NCBI RefSeq assembly: GCF_900168055.1
Contig: NZ_FUYS01000002.1
Span: 248,888-312,887 of the forward strand
Direction: 5' to 3'
DNA length: 64,000 nt
Source of the DNA: Parapedobacter luteus
Lineage (GTDB): Bacteria; Bacteroidota; Bacteroidia; Sphingobacteriales; Sphingobacteriaceae
This document shows, one piece after another, positions 18,300 through 26,746 of this stretch; the first letter of the stretch is position 1; each line of letters starts with the position of its first letter. The notes beneath the pieces were generated by a model that was given only the letters and a program-made list of their open reading frames with translations, did not search any database and was not told the DNA's origin. The position numbers and the translations under genes were made by a program.

Positions 18300-19547
18300 C
18301 TATTTATGCTCAGCGTTCAATATTTGCCAAAGCATAAACAAAGCCGCCATCGACGACCGATCGATGTTAATGGCGCGGTCATGACCAAAAAGATAGCCAT
18401 GTGCGGCCACTTGGGTTTTTCCAGCTACGGCTATCCAAACCAGGCCCACTGGTTTTTCCGGTGTGCCCCCATCCGGCCCGGCAATACCACTGACGGCAAT
18501 GGCGTAGTCTACCTTAAAATTCCGCTGTGCGCCCAACGCCATCTCACGCACGGTTTGTTCACTTACTGCCCCATGACTGTCGAGCGTCTCTTGTTTGACA
18601 TCCAAAAGCTTCATTTTCATGGCGTTTGAATAAGTCACCGCGCTTCCTTCAAACATAGAGCTGCTTCCCGGGAGCGCGGTGATAAGCTTGGCGATGTTGC
18701 CACCCGTACAGCTTTCAGCGGTTGCCAGGAGCAGTCCGCGCTGCTGCATGAAATCGCGGATCAATTGTTCGAGCGAAGTATCTTCACCAGCCAGGAAATG
18801 TATGCCAATGCGTTGCTTTATTTGCTGCACAATCGTCGTGGTTTCCGCTTTTAAGGCGTTTAAGTCACCTCCGGTAGCTGACAGCCTGAGCCGTACAATA
18901 CCTGGTTTGGGTAAGTAGGCGAGGTGAATATGGTGCGGTAAGGCGGCTTCGATATCGGCAATTTTTTCGGCCAGATACGACTCACCGATGCCTCCGGTGA
19001 GTATGGTATGGTGCCACAATGGTTTTCTGTCCTCAAACTGCTTGAGCCGTGGGATTACCCGCTCGAGCATGATATGCTTCATTTCAAACGGTACGCCTGG
19101 CATAATGATATACGTTTTGCCCTTGTGCGATACCCACATGCCCGGAGCGGTGCCCATTTCATTGAACAACACATCACATTTATCCAGCACGTCGGCCTGC
19201 CTGCGGTTTATTTCAAGCATTGGTCGCGCACTACGCGCGAAAATTGATTCGACATGCGCAAGGACTTTGGCATCACGGCGGAGGCCGCAGTCAAAATATG
19301 CGGCAAGCGTTTGCTTCGTGACATCATCTTTGGTGGGACCCAATCCGCCAGTGACCAAGACGACATCGGCCCGTCCGGACGCCAGCGTAAGCGCGACAAT
19401 GATGTCTGCCGGATAATCAGCTACGGAGCTGACCTGCTTGACATGGATGCCTATCGCGTTCAGTTGTTGGGCTATCCATGCCGAATTCGTATCGATAATT
19501 TGACCGATAAGGATTTCGTCGCCGATGGTAATGATTTCTACTTGCAT
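18300..19547 (-). CDS. cinA: CinA family protein (MoCF-like domain plus NMN amidohydrolase domain)
   Basis: Of its 415 residues, the N-terminal part is a molybdopterin-binding-like domain (MQVEIITIGDEILIGQ start, VTGGLGPTKDD motif at about 75) and the C-terminal 160 residues are the CinA domain (ATAESCTGG, then SGIAGPDGGTPEKPVG), which in characterised members deamidates nicotinamide mononucleotide in pyridine-nucleotide salvage. The start at 19547 was chosen over an in-frame upstream codon at 19565 because it gives the conserved N-terminus and sits 4 bases after the stop of the lptD-like gene. The two genes are therefore probably co-transcribed. Confidence 0.94.
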   Translation of the reverse strand: MQVEIITIGDEILIGQIIDTNSAWIAQQLNAIGIHVKQVSSVADYPADIIVALTLASGRADVVLVTGGLGPTKDDVTKQTLAAYFDCGLRRDAKVLAHVESIFARSARPMLEINRRQADVLDKCDVLFNEMGTAPGMWVSHKGKTYIIMPGVPFEMKHIMLERVIPRLKQFEDRKPLWHHTILTGGIGESYLAEKIADIEAALPHHIHLAYLPKPGIVRLRLSATGGDLNALKAETTTIVQQIKQRIGIHFLAGEDTSLEQLIRDFMQQRGLLLATAESCTGGNIAKLITALPGSSSMFEGSAVTYSNAMKMKLLDVKQETLDSHGAVSEQTVREMALGAQRNFKVDYAIAVSGIAGPDGGTPEKPVGLVWIAVAGKTQVAAHGYLFGHDRAINIDRSSMAALFMLWQILNAEHK

Positions 19548-19551
19548 ACGG

Positions 19552-22218
19552 TTAGAAACTACCAAAAGAGTCGTTTCGTTTGGTTAATTTTAAATCTTGT
19601 AAGATGGATGCTTTTGCCCGGATGGTGACGTTGTAGCTTTGAAACCGCCCGAAGGGTACCCAGCCGAACGACATATCCCAGCAATGGAGGTCGCGGTAAA
19701 TACTAAAACGGGTCAAGGAGATTTCTTTTTGCCTGAAATCATATCCCGAATTGAATTGAACCTTCCATTTAGGCGTAAGGCTGAAATCGCCATGTAAATT
19801 CAGCGTGGCGGTGACGGTAGACCGTGTACCCGGATTGGAATATTGAAAGCTGAATGAGCCAGCAAGGTTCCAGGGGATGTTGAAATCAACAAACGCATTG
19901 GGGTCCGAACTGATTCTCGCCAGTGCCTGTTGCTGCTCAGGGGTCATATTTGCTTTCTGGTTGTCCAATGAATCAAGGCCACGCTGCCGGCTGTCATTGG
20001 CTTTGGGGTTAAAGCTATAGTCAAACGATAGTCCGAAATTCGTGAGCCGGGCAAGCTGGCCTTCTGTAATAGCAAAGCGGTTTACGCGTCTTCCCATGCC
20101 TTGGTCAAAATGATAAGGGTCAAATGTGCCATTGAAATTGAGGTTGATTTTTTGGTTGAACAACGCCGTACGTCCGGAAAAATTGATGTTTGACAGGTTA
20201 AACGAATCGGCCACGAAATTATAGTTGCCGCTGAAAGTAAGCCCTTGCAGGATAGGAATTTTCTTGACCCCACCATTGGTGGTATCCTTACTGCTCAGGA
20301 TTTTTGCCTCGATATTATTGTCGACGGAAAAACCGATACCCATCGAACGTCCGCTGCCCGGCGAACCGTACCGGCTACCCTGAAAAATCGAATATAAGGT
20401 TTCCCTGCCCTGCGCATCAGTAAACCGCCGGTAAAACCCATACATCGGATTAGAAAAGTCGGGGCGGTAATTGAGGTTGACCGATGGCGTGATGACATGC
20501 CGCATGGCCTGTATCTTGCCAATTTTGGGGTACATCCCGTAAATCTTGGTGGAAAGTCCCGAAGAAACCGAATAATCGTACGACCGTTCGAACCCATTAA
20601 CGGTATCCCGCAATTCGACATAACCGTTAGGGGTGTTGTCCAATCGTCTTCTATACGTTTGCATATGCCAGCTTTCGTTATAGTTGACACTGGTATTGAA
20701 CTGGAAAAATTTCAAGACGTTCAGTGACAAACTGATGGGGATACTGTGTTGAAAGCCGCTTTGAAATTGACTTAATGTTTCTTTACTGAATAACCCTGAT
20801 TCTTGCGCATTCAACACGTTATCCCCTCGCAGAGAATAGCTGACATTGATGCGTTGATACCATTTCTGTTCGCCCACCCGATCTTTTGAATCAAAGGGAT
20901 TGAACGAGCTTACGCTCAACGCAAAGGTTGGCAGGTCCAAGGAGACGGTTTGCGCCGTCATATCTTGAGAATGCCGCATGCTGGCCGTGAAGTTTACTTT
21001 TCCATCAGCGAATGTTTTTCCATAACTGATGCTGGAGTTCATTGAATTCCGGGTGAGCTCTTGATAGTTGTATGAAGCATTAGCCGCTGTATTGTGTGCG
21101 TAAGAGCTCGTTCCAAACATGACATTAGCACTGAAGGTCGTTCCGGGATTCGCTTCCTGCAATTGAGTATGATTCCATGTAACCCTAAAGTCATTTCTCG
21201 TTTGGTATTGGGCGGTACCTTCCACACCGCTTTTCGTATTCGCATAGTTAAGGTTGAATCCGCCGTTGTACTTGTAATTAACGCGGTAGCGAGTAAGTAT
21301 GGCGGCTTCGTATGAGCCTTTTGAATACAACGTTCCACGGATTTCACTGTCCCAATAATCATTCAGAGCCAGGTACCAACCGATATCGCGCATAAAAAAG
21401 CCCCTATTGAATTCCTCGCCGAATGTGGGGAATAGGAAGCCCGAAGCTCGTTTATTCGGCTTGGGGAAAAAGCCAAACGGGATGGTGATAAACCGTAGTG
21501 GTATTCCTTCCATCACCAGATATGCCGGTCCGGAAATAATTTGGTTTTCCGTAACCACACCTTTACTAATCTGGATACCAAAATGGGTGTGGGGTTCGGG
21601 CAGGTTACAGGTGCTATACATGCCATGATAGAGCGACATTTCATTGTATTGATTTTTGCGTACCCTGCTGGCCTGAATGAATCCACCTTCTACTTCGGTG
21701 AAAATACCGAACGTTATGCCATTCCCTGTATCAAAATTATATCGCAATGAATCGACGGCCTTAGGTGTTTCGTTGGGGAAAATGACGATCGGTCTGCCAA
21801 CATATTTATTATTATGGTCGTTCCGCCCGCTGGCAAATACTTCATTTTCAGCCTGGTTTACACGGATGTAATCTGCGGCAAGCTCAAAACCTTCATATTT
21901 GACTTTAGCATCGCCATACAAATAAATAATATTCGTTCTCAAATCAGTAATCTGGGAGTCGGCAGCTACGATGCTTACAACCGCTTTTAACCCATCCTGG
22001 GTATTGATTTGGACGGTATCTTGTCTATTGAGTGTGTCTGCGGCAAGACTGTCTGGGCGAAGAGCATCGGTGGTATCGACCGGCAAAATCGGCCGCTGCA
22101 GCGAATCAAGTCTGGTGCTATCCTGTTTGGAGCGTTCTTGACCATGTACGGATACGGTCAAAACTACCGTTAATAAAAAAGACGAAAAAAAAACAGCAAC
22201 AGCCTTCAAATTTGACAA
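19552..22218 (-). CDS. lptD: LptD-like outer-membrane LPS assembly protein
   Basis: The 888-residue protein has a signal peptide (about 1-27, ending VHGQ), an OstA/LptA-like beta-jellyroll region (about 80-190, with INTQDGLKAVVSIVA and YLYGDAKVKYEG) and a long C-terminal beta barrel of the Bacteroidota LptD type. It would insert lipopolysaccharide into the outer leaflet of the outer membrane. The reading frame begins at a TTG codon (22216-22218), with a stop a few codons upstream and no nearby ATG. A TAATTTTG minus-7 element (complement of 22254-22261) lies upstream. The gene is divergent from the amidase gene and leads into cinA. Confidence 0.85.
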   Translation of the reverse strand: MSNLKAVAVFFSSFLLTVVLTVSVHGQERSKQDSTRLDSLQRPILPVDTTDALRPDSLAADTLNRQDTVQINTQDGLKAVVSIVAADSQITDLRTNIIYLYGDAKVKYEGFELAADYIRVNQAENEVFASGRNDHNNKYVGRPIVIFPNETPKAVDSLRYNFDTGNGITFGIFTEVEGGFIQASRVRKNQYNEMSLYHGMYSTCNLPEPHTHFGIQISKGVVTENQIISGPAYLVMEGIPLRFITIPFGFFPKPNKRASGFLFPTFGEEFNRGFFMRDIGWYLALNDYWDSEIRGTLYSKGSYEAAILTRYRVNYKYNGGFNLNYANTKSGVEGTAQYQTRNDFRVTWNHTQLQEANPGTTFSANVMFGTSSYAHNTAANASYNYQELTRNSMNSSISYGKTFADGKVNFTASMRHSQDMTAQTVSLDLPTFALSVSSFNPFDSKDRVGEQKWYQRINVSYSLRGDNVLNAQESGLFSKETLSQFQSGFQHSIPISLSLNVLKFFQFNTSVNYNESWHMQTYRRRLDNTPNGYVELRDTVNGFERSYDYSVSSGLSTKIYGMYPKIGKIQAMRHVITPSVNLNYRPDFSNPMYGFYRRFTDAQGRETLYSIFQGSRYGSPGSGRSMGIGFSVDNNIEAKILSSKDTTNGGVKKIPILQGLTFSGNYNFVADSFNLSNINFSGRTALFNQKINLNFNGTFDPYHFDQGMGRRVNRFAITEGQLARLTNFGLSFDYSFNPKANDSRQRGLDSLDNQKANMTPEQQQALARISSDPNAFVDFNIPWNLAGSFSFQYSNPGTRSTVTATLNLHGDFSLTPKWKVQFNSGYDFRQKEISLTRFSIYRDLHCWDMSFGWVPFGRFQSYNVTIRAKASILQDLKLTKRNDSFGSF

Positions 22219-22298
22219 CGAATATTATTTTTGCAATAAATCGGAATTGCGCACAAAATTAATTAAAAATAGTTAGGATTCTGGTGTATTACATCGAT

Positions 22299-23144
22299 AT
22301 GATAAAACATCCCACAAAGCAAGTTCTTTATTTCATTTCCCTGTTTATATTTATTCCAACGATTTCTTTTGCAAATAAGTATCAGGATACCGCATATACC
22401 GTTAGAACCATCGTATTGGATGCCGGGCATGGCGGGGACAAACCCGGAGCTCGCGGTGCAACATCGCTGGAGAAAAACATTGCTTTGCAAGTTGCATTGA
22501 AGTTAGGCAAGGCTATTGAATCTGAGATTCCCGGAGTGAAGGTACATTACACACGAACAACCGATGTTGATGTCGAGTTGTACAAGCGTATCGAGTTTGC
22601 CAACGCAAAAAAAGCAGACCTCTTTATTTCCATCCATTGCAACGCTGCGCCTGCCCGGCGGGTAAGGATGCGCAATAGCAAAGGGAAATATTATTATACG
22701 ACCGTTCAGAATAAACAAATCAGAGGTACCGAAACGTTCGTGTCGGGATTTGGCAGGCTGGATGAACAGGAAGTTGCATTGCGGGAAAATGCGGATATTT
22801 TGCTGGAGGAAAATTATGAAGAGAATTATCAGGGGTTTGATCCGAACGATCCCGAAAGTTTTATCGTATTTTCGCTGATGAAGAATCAATTCCGCGAACA
22901 AAGTATTCGGCTCGCCTCATTCATCCAACAACAATATGTCAAATCAGGAAGGGAAGACAGGGGAGTACAAGAATTGAGTTTGGCCGTATTGGCGCGGGCG
23001 GGTATGCCTGCGGTATTGACCGAAATTGGTTTTATCAGTAATCCGGACGAGGAAACCTACATGAAGTCGGAAAGTGGGCAGGCGGAAATTGTGAAAAACT
23101 TGCTGGAGGCAATTAAAGCCTACAAGCGGCAGGTGGAACATTGA
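22299..23144 (+). CDS. N-acetylmuramoyl-L-alanine amidase (Amidase_3)
   Basis: Periplasmic zinc amidase of 281 residues that cleaves the bond between muramic acid and the peptide stem. It has a signal peptide (to about residue 25) and then one catalytic domain with the zinc ligands in DAGHGG, LEKN and SIHCNA and the catalytic glutamate in LTEIGFISN. The ATG at 22299 is preferred to the GTG at 22284 because it directly precedes the signal peptide. Its role is probably cell separation or wall turnover. A TATTTTTG element (22226-22233) is a plausible minus-7 box. It is followed on the same strand by an MlaD-like gene. Confidence 0.93.
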   Translation: MIKHPTKQVLYFISLFIFIPTISFANKYQDTAYTVRTIVLDAGHGGDKPGARGATSLEKNIALQVALKLGKAIESEIPGVKVHYTRTTDVDVELYKRIEFANAKKADLFISIHCNAAPARRVRMRNSKGKYYYTTVQNKQIRGTETFVSGFGRLDEQEVALRENADILLEENYEENYQGFDPNDPESFIVFSLMKNQFREQSIRLASFIQQQYVKSGREDRGVQELSLAVLARAGMPAVLTEIGFISNPDEETYMKSESGQAEIVKNLLEAIKAYKRQVEH

Positions 23145-23179
23145 ACGTGCAGCATAAACAATACAACGTTTAGGTTGTT

Positions 23180-23250
23180 AAGTGGTGGTTAGGGCCGCGA
23201 TCGGTGGCCGGTGAGCGGCGGCTGGTAATCGGTGGGCCGTGGTCAGTCAT
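23180..23250 (+). repeat. G-rich imperfect repeat tract between amidase and MlaD genes
   Basis: The gap of 131 bases after the amidase gene holds a run of GGTGG, CGGTGGCCG and CGGTGGGCCG units (for example around 23200 and 23230). The units are imperfect and strongly strand-biased: the plus strand is rich in G and T and poor in A. It codes for nothing that I can see and has no hairpin with a T run. Confidence 0.5.
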
Positions 23251-23275
23251 TGTGTAAGAACTAAATTGGAAAATC

Positions 23276-24220
23276 TTGAAGATTGCAAACGAAACCAAAG
23301 TAGGTATACTGGCTGTGGTAGCCATAGCCATCCTCGTTCTGGGCTACAGTTTTTTGCGGGGCAACGATGTCTTTAGTCGTGAAAATACGTTTTACGCAAC
23401 ATACGAACGGGTAGATGGGTTGACCGCATCCAAGCCTATCCTTGTAAATGGGTACCAAATAGGGCGCGTATCCGCCATGCAGTTGCAGGCAGATGGTAGA
23501 ATTAAAACCGAATTTAAAGTCAGGCGGGATTATGCCATTCCGGTAAACACTGTTGCGCGCCTTGCGAGCACCGACTTGTTGGGAAGTAAAGCCATCGTTT
23601 TTGAACTGGGCGACAGCCCGGAATACGCCAAAGACGGCGATAAGTTGGAAGCGGGTTTACAAAAGAACATCATGGAGCAGGTTGAGCCTATCCAAAAGAA
23701 AGCTGAGGATATTGTTGCGGTATTGGATTCGGTATTGAGTTCAATTAATAATACCATCAACAAGGATTTTCAACGAGATTTTAACCGGAGTATAAACAGC
23801 ATCGCCAATTCGCTTCAAAACCTTGAGGGAATTACCGGGCAGTTGGACGGTCTGGTGGTTTCTGAGCGAAATCGCATCAGCCGAATCGTCGCCAACGTCG
23901 AATCCATTACGGGTAATCTGAAGGACAATAACGAGCGCATCGGGCATGTACTGGCCAATCTCGACAGCATAACTGATCAAGTGGCTAAAGCTGACTTCGC
24001 GCAGACCATTGTCAGTGCAAATCGAGCAATGGCCGATTTTCAGTCGATCACTGATCGGATAAACCAAGGCGAGGGGTCTATTGGTATGTTGCTTAATGAC
24101 GAACAGCTGTACAACAATCTTAATCAAGCTTCGAAAAATCTGGAGGAATTAATAGCCGATATGAAAGCGCGGCCGGGGAGGTATGTGCATTTTTCAGTAT
24201 TTGGACGCAAGAACGATTAA
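23276..24220 (+). CDS. MlaD/MCE-family lipid-transport substrate-binding protein
   Basis: This 314-residue protein begins with one membrane anchor (about 7-27, VGILAVVAIAILVLGYSFL), then an MCE domain (about 38-115, with YERVDGLTASKPILVNGYQIGRV-like sequence, key words VDGL and NGYQIG) and a long helical C-terminal region (about 130-300) that carries a repeated DSI/NLDSIT pattern suggesting coiled coil. MCE proteins carry phospholipids between inner and outer membranes. The frame starts with TTG at 23276; no ATG is close to the anchor. The usual partner permease and ATPase genes are not adjacent. Confidence 0.88.
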   Translation: MKIANETKVGILAVVAIAILVLGYSFLRGNDVFSRENTFYATYERVDGLTASKPILVNGYQIGRVSAMQLQADGRIKTEFKVRRDYAIPVNTVARLASTDLLGSKAIVFELGDSPEYAKDGDKLEAGLQKNIMEQVEPIQKKAEDIVAVLDSVLSSINNTINKDFQRDFNRSINSIANSLQNLEGITGQLDGLVVSERNRISRIVANVESITGNLKDNNERIGHVLANLDSITDQVAKADFAQTIVSANRAMADFQSITDRINQGEGSIGMLLNDEQLYNNLNQASKNLEELIADMKARPGRYVHFSVFGRKND

Positions 24221-24281
24221 TGGCCACTGCGAGGCTGTTAGCACGCTGAAAACGAGCCGGTTGTGTTTAAAAATAAAAAAG

Positions 24282-24313
24282 TTTGTCATTTTAAAGAATA
24301 AGCCTTACTTTTG
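24282..24313 (+). promoter_or_regulatory. Promoter of tRNA-Leu
   Basis: TTTG at 24282-24285 and TACTTTTG at 24306-24313 are separated by 20 bases, matching the Bacteroidota minus-33 and minus-7 consensus. Transcription would start near 24320, about 15 bases before the tRNA. This is one of the cleanest promoters in the window and supports the phylum assignment. Confidence 0.8.
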
Positions 24314-24334
24314 CAGTCCAAATAAAAATCCTAT

Positions 24335-24416
24335 GCGGAAGTGGCGTAATTGGTAGCCGCACCAGACTTAGGATCTGGCGCCGAAAGGCGTGGGGGTTCG
24401 AGTCCCTTCTTCCGCA
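24335..24416 (+). tRNA. tRNA-Leu (anticodon TAG)
   Basis: The 82-base cloverleaf has a 7-bp acceptor stem (GCGGAAG with CTTCCGC), an anticodon stem CCAGA/TCTGG with loop CTTAGGA giving anticodon TAG, a variable arm (GCGCCGAAAGGCG region) as expected for leucine tRNAs, and a TTCGAGT T-loop. The discriminator base is A and the CCA end is not encoded. It reads CTA and, by wobble, other CTN leucine codons. Confidence 0.95.
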
Positions 24417-24420
24417 CTTG

Positions 24421-24472
24421 AATCCTCCCGAAGATATCGGGATCCTCCCGAAAACATCGGGGGGATTTTTTA
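24421..24472 (+). terminator. Tandem hairpins and terminator after tRNA-Leu
   Basis: Two similar hairpins follow the tRNA. The first has ATCCTCCCGA opposite TCGGGAT. The second has ATCCTCCCGA (24442-24451) opposite TCGGGGGGAT (24457-24466) with a 5-base loop, followed by a T run. The two left arms are identical, so the element looks like a duplicated terminator stem. It ends 29 bases before the trigger-factor ATG. Confidence 0.8.
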
Positions 24473-24500
24473 TATATGCGATAAACGCTTAAAATTGAGT

Positions 24501-25847
24501 ATGAACATTTCACACGAAAACATCGACGAAATCAATGCTGTCATCACCGTAGACCTTACTCCCGAGGACTACAATCCGCAAGTAGACAAAGCTATTAAGG
24601 AACAGGCCAAAAAAGCCAAGCTGCCAGGATTCCGGCCGGGGATGGTACCGGTATCCCACATCCGGCGGACGTACGGCAAAGCGCTCTTGTTTGATGAAGT
24701 GAATCGGTTGGTCAGCGACAAAATTAACCAATATATCAGCGATAATAAATTGGAGATTCTTGGTCAGCCGCTGCCCAAAGAAGATGATAAAAATGATTAT
24801 AACTGGGATTTTCAAGATACGTTTTCCTTTCACTACGAGATAGGGTTAGCGCCGCAGTTTGAAGTTCCCTTCAACGAAAAGACCACGTTTACGGAATATG
24901 TCGTAAAGGCCGACGAAGAGACGCTTGAATCGCGCATCAAGAATCTGCGCCGTAGCTATGGCAAGATGACCAACCCCGATATAGCTGAAGACGGAGATGT
25001 GCTGTATGCCGAGTTGAAGCAAGTAGACTCTGAAGGGAAAGAAATAGAAGGGGGTGTTGTCAATACCGCTTCTGTACGAACCGATTTGGTTGACGATAAA
25101 AAAATTAAGAAATCCCTCGTGGGATTGAAGAAAGATGATGAGGTGACCATCGATCTGAAAAAAGCTTTTAAATCGACAGCGGATATCGCCCGCATGCTCG
25201 GCGTAAAGGAAGAGGATGTTGAGGCATTAACGACCAGTACATTCAAGCTGACGGTTAAAAATATAAATCGTCTGGAAGAAGCGGAATTGACGGAAGATTT
25301 CTACAACAAACTGTTTGGTGAAGGAACGGTTAAATCCGAAGCCGAGTTCAGGGAGAAAGTGAAGGAAGAAGTAGAAAGTATGTTGGTGCAGAACGCCACA
25401 CAAAAATTGCAGAACGATATGTACCTGAAGGGGTTGGAATCTGTCAAGGTAGATTTTCCGGAAGCATTCCTGAAAAGGTGGCTGAAAGCCACTAATCCGG
25501 AGATCAAGGATGACGAATTGGAGGAAGGGTTTGCCGATTTTCTGAAAAACCTAAAATGGACGCTTATCGAAAACCGCATCATTACCCAAAACGGACTGGA
25601 AGTCAAATACGAGGAGGTCTTGGCACTCGCAAAGGAGCGTATCGCTGCGCAGGTCAAAATGTATAGCCCCGGACAGGAAGCCACTGACCAGCAATTGTCC
25701 CAATATGCCGTGCAATTACTTGGCGACAAAGAGCAGGCAAACCGGCTATTTGATGAGGTAAAAGCGCTTAAAGTATTTGATCATCTTCGCGGAGTGGTCA
25801 AATTAGAGAAGAAGGAAATCGAGTACAACAAGTTTTTGGAGCTTTAA
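24501..25847 (+). CDS. tig: Trigger factor, ribosome-associated chaperone
   Basis: The 448-residue protein starts MNISHENIDEINAVITVDL (19 residues), typical of Bacteroidota trigger factors. The ribosome-binding N-terminal domain (about 1-115) contains a variant of the GFRPGMVP signature loop (PGFRPGMVPVSHIRRTYG region). The central domain (about 150-245) corresponds to the PPIase-like region but is diverged, as is usual in this phylum. The C-terminal helical arm domain fills the rest. It binds nascent chains at the ribosome exit. The ATG at 24501 lies after the tRNA terminator; an in-frame codon at 24390 falls inside the tRNA and is rejected. Confidence 0.95.
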   Translation: MNISHENIDEINAVITVDLTPEDYNPQVDKAIKEQAKKAKLPGFRPGMVPVSHIRRTYGKALLFDEVNRLVSDKINQYISDNKLEILGQPLPKEDDKNDYNWDFQDTFSFHYEIGLAPQFEVPFNEKTTFTEYVVKADEETLESRIKNLRRSYGKMTNPDIAEDGDVLYAELKQVDSEGKEIEGGVVNTASVRTDLVDDKKIKKSLVGLKKDDEVTIDLKKAFKSTADIARMLGVKEEDVEALTTSTFKLTVKNINRLEEAELTEDFYNKLFGEGTVKSEAEFREKVKEEVESMLVQNATQKLQNDMYLKGLESVKVDFPEAFLKRWLKATNPEIKDDELEEGFADFLKNLKWTLIENRIITQNGLEVKYEEVLALAKERIAAQVKMYSPGQEATDQQLSQYAVQLLGDKEQANRLFDEVKALKVFDHLRGVVKLEKKEIEYNKFLEL

Positions 25848-25876
25848 GTAACCGAGATTCTCGGCTAACGCATTTA

Positions 25877-25911
25877 GAAAGGGGCTGTATCAAACTACAG
25901 CCCCTTTTTTT
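25877..25911 (+). terminator. Rho-independent terminator of tig
   Basis: A perfect 9-bp stem (GGGGCTGTA at 25880-25888 with TACAGCCCC at 25895-25903) and a 6-base loop are followed by eight T. It lies 33 bases after the tig stop and ends 11 bases before the end of the convergent lipoprotein gene. Confidence 0.92.
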
Positions 25912-25921
25912 GAGATTTTTT

Positions 25922-26701
25922 TTATTTTTCCACGGCAACGAATTTCGCCAGTGGCGCCATTCTTGCACGGAAGAGCTGGAGCGTGTCGTTCTGGAGGTGG
26001 TAGCTGTCGGTCATCTCCAACACCCGTTTTAAGCCATTTTCCACCTCCATGTTTTCGCAAGCCATCATGGTGCCGATGAGCTGGGAAAATTTAATCCGGT
26101 TGGGCTCGGCCAATTCATACGTTCCGCCCAAACCATTACAGCCACCGTTGGCCTCCAATCTATTGTTTTCTTGATTTAACCGGATGTAAGGCTCCTTTTG
26201 TGTCGTGCCAGCGTCGACCGCAGTGCCATCCAGTTCAATCAGTTTCCAATATCTCCCAATCACGGTATCTGTTAGTTTGGTCAGTATATAATGGGCTGCC
26301 AGATTGCCCGTAATACGGTTGCCATCCCTATCAAGATGAAACAGGCGGTTTTCGCCTACTTGGAATTTTTCGTTCCGTTCGTCCAGCGTAATCCGGCTCC
26401 CGCTTTCATCCCAACTGAATGACCCCGATTCCCTAAACACGGAATCGCCTTTTTCAAGGTATTGTGTTTTCAATAGATAGGAATTGTCCGTTTTCAACGT
26501 TAGTGTGTAATCAATCCCCGGACAATCTGCGCACGGCAATGTGCCGTGATAGGTGCCGCTCCAATCCACCGCGTTGCGGCTATTATGTGCGGCATCTGGC
26601 GGCTGGGTGGCGGTTGTCTTTTTCATTTGGCATGAACCGGCCACGACTGCGGCTATGACCATGCAACCAATAGCCCACGTAGAATTTGTAATAGGTTTCA
26701 T
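25922..26701 (-). CDS. Lipoprotein with fused NlpE-like and META/HslJ domains
   Basis: The 259-residue protein has a lipoprotein signal ending VAGSC (cysteine near residue 24). Residues about 45-140 match the NlpE N-terminal beta-barrel, including the TLPCADCPGI motif with its CxxC pair. Residues about 148-255 are a META domain (RYWKLIELDGTAV, then GGCNGLGGTYEL and MMACENMEVE). NlpE domains act in envelope and copper stress and META proteins in envelope or heat stress; the fused form is known in Bacteroidota but its job is not defined. It is convergent with tig and 45 bases upstream lies the P-type ATPase stop on the same strand. Confidence 0.9.
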   Translation of the reverse strand: MKPITNSTWAIGCMVIAAVVAGSCQMKKTTATQPPDAAHNSRNAVDWSGTYHGTLPCADCPGIDYTLTLKTDNSYLLKTQYLEKGDSVFRESGSFSWDESGSRITLDERNEKFQVGENRLFHLDRDGNRITGNLAAHYILTKLTDTVIGRYWKLIELDGTAVDAGTTQKEPYIRLNQENNRLEANGGCNGLGGTYELAEPNRIKFSQLIGTMMACENMEVENGLKRVLEMTDSYHLQNDTLQLFRARMAPLAKFVAVEK

Positions 26702-26746
26702 AAGCGCTTGTTTAGAAAAATAAAAGCATAAAGTATACCAAAAGAC

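Noticed and set aside
24390-24500. Upstream start of trigger factor inside the tRNA gene
   Set aside because: The added 37 residues are encoded by the tRNA and its terminator; the ATG at 24501 gives the family N-terminus.
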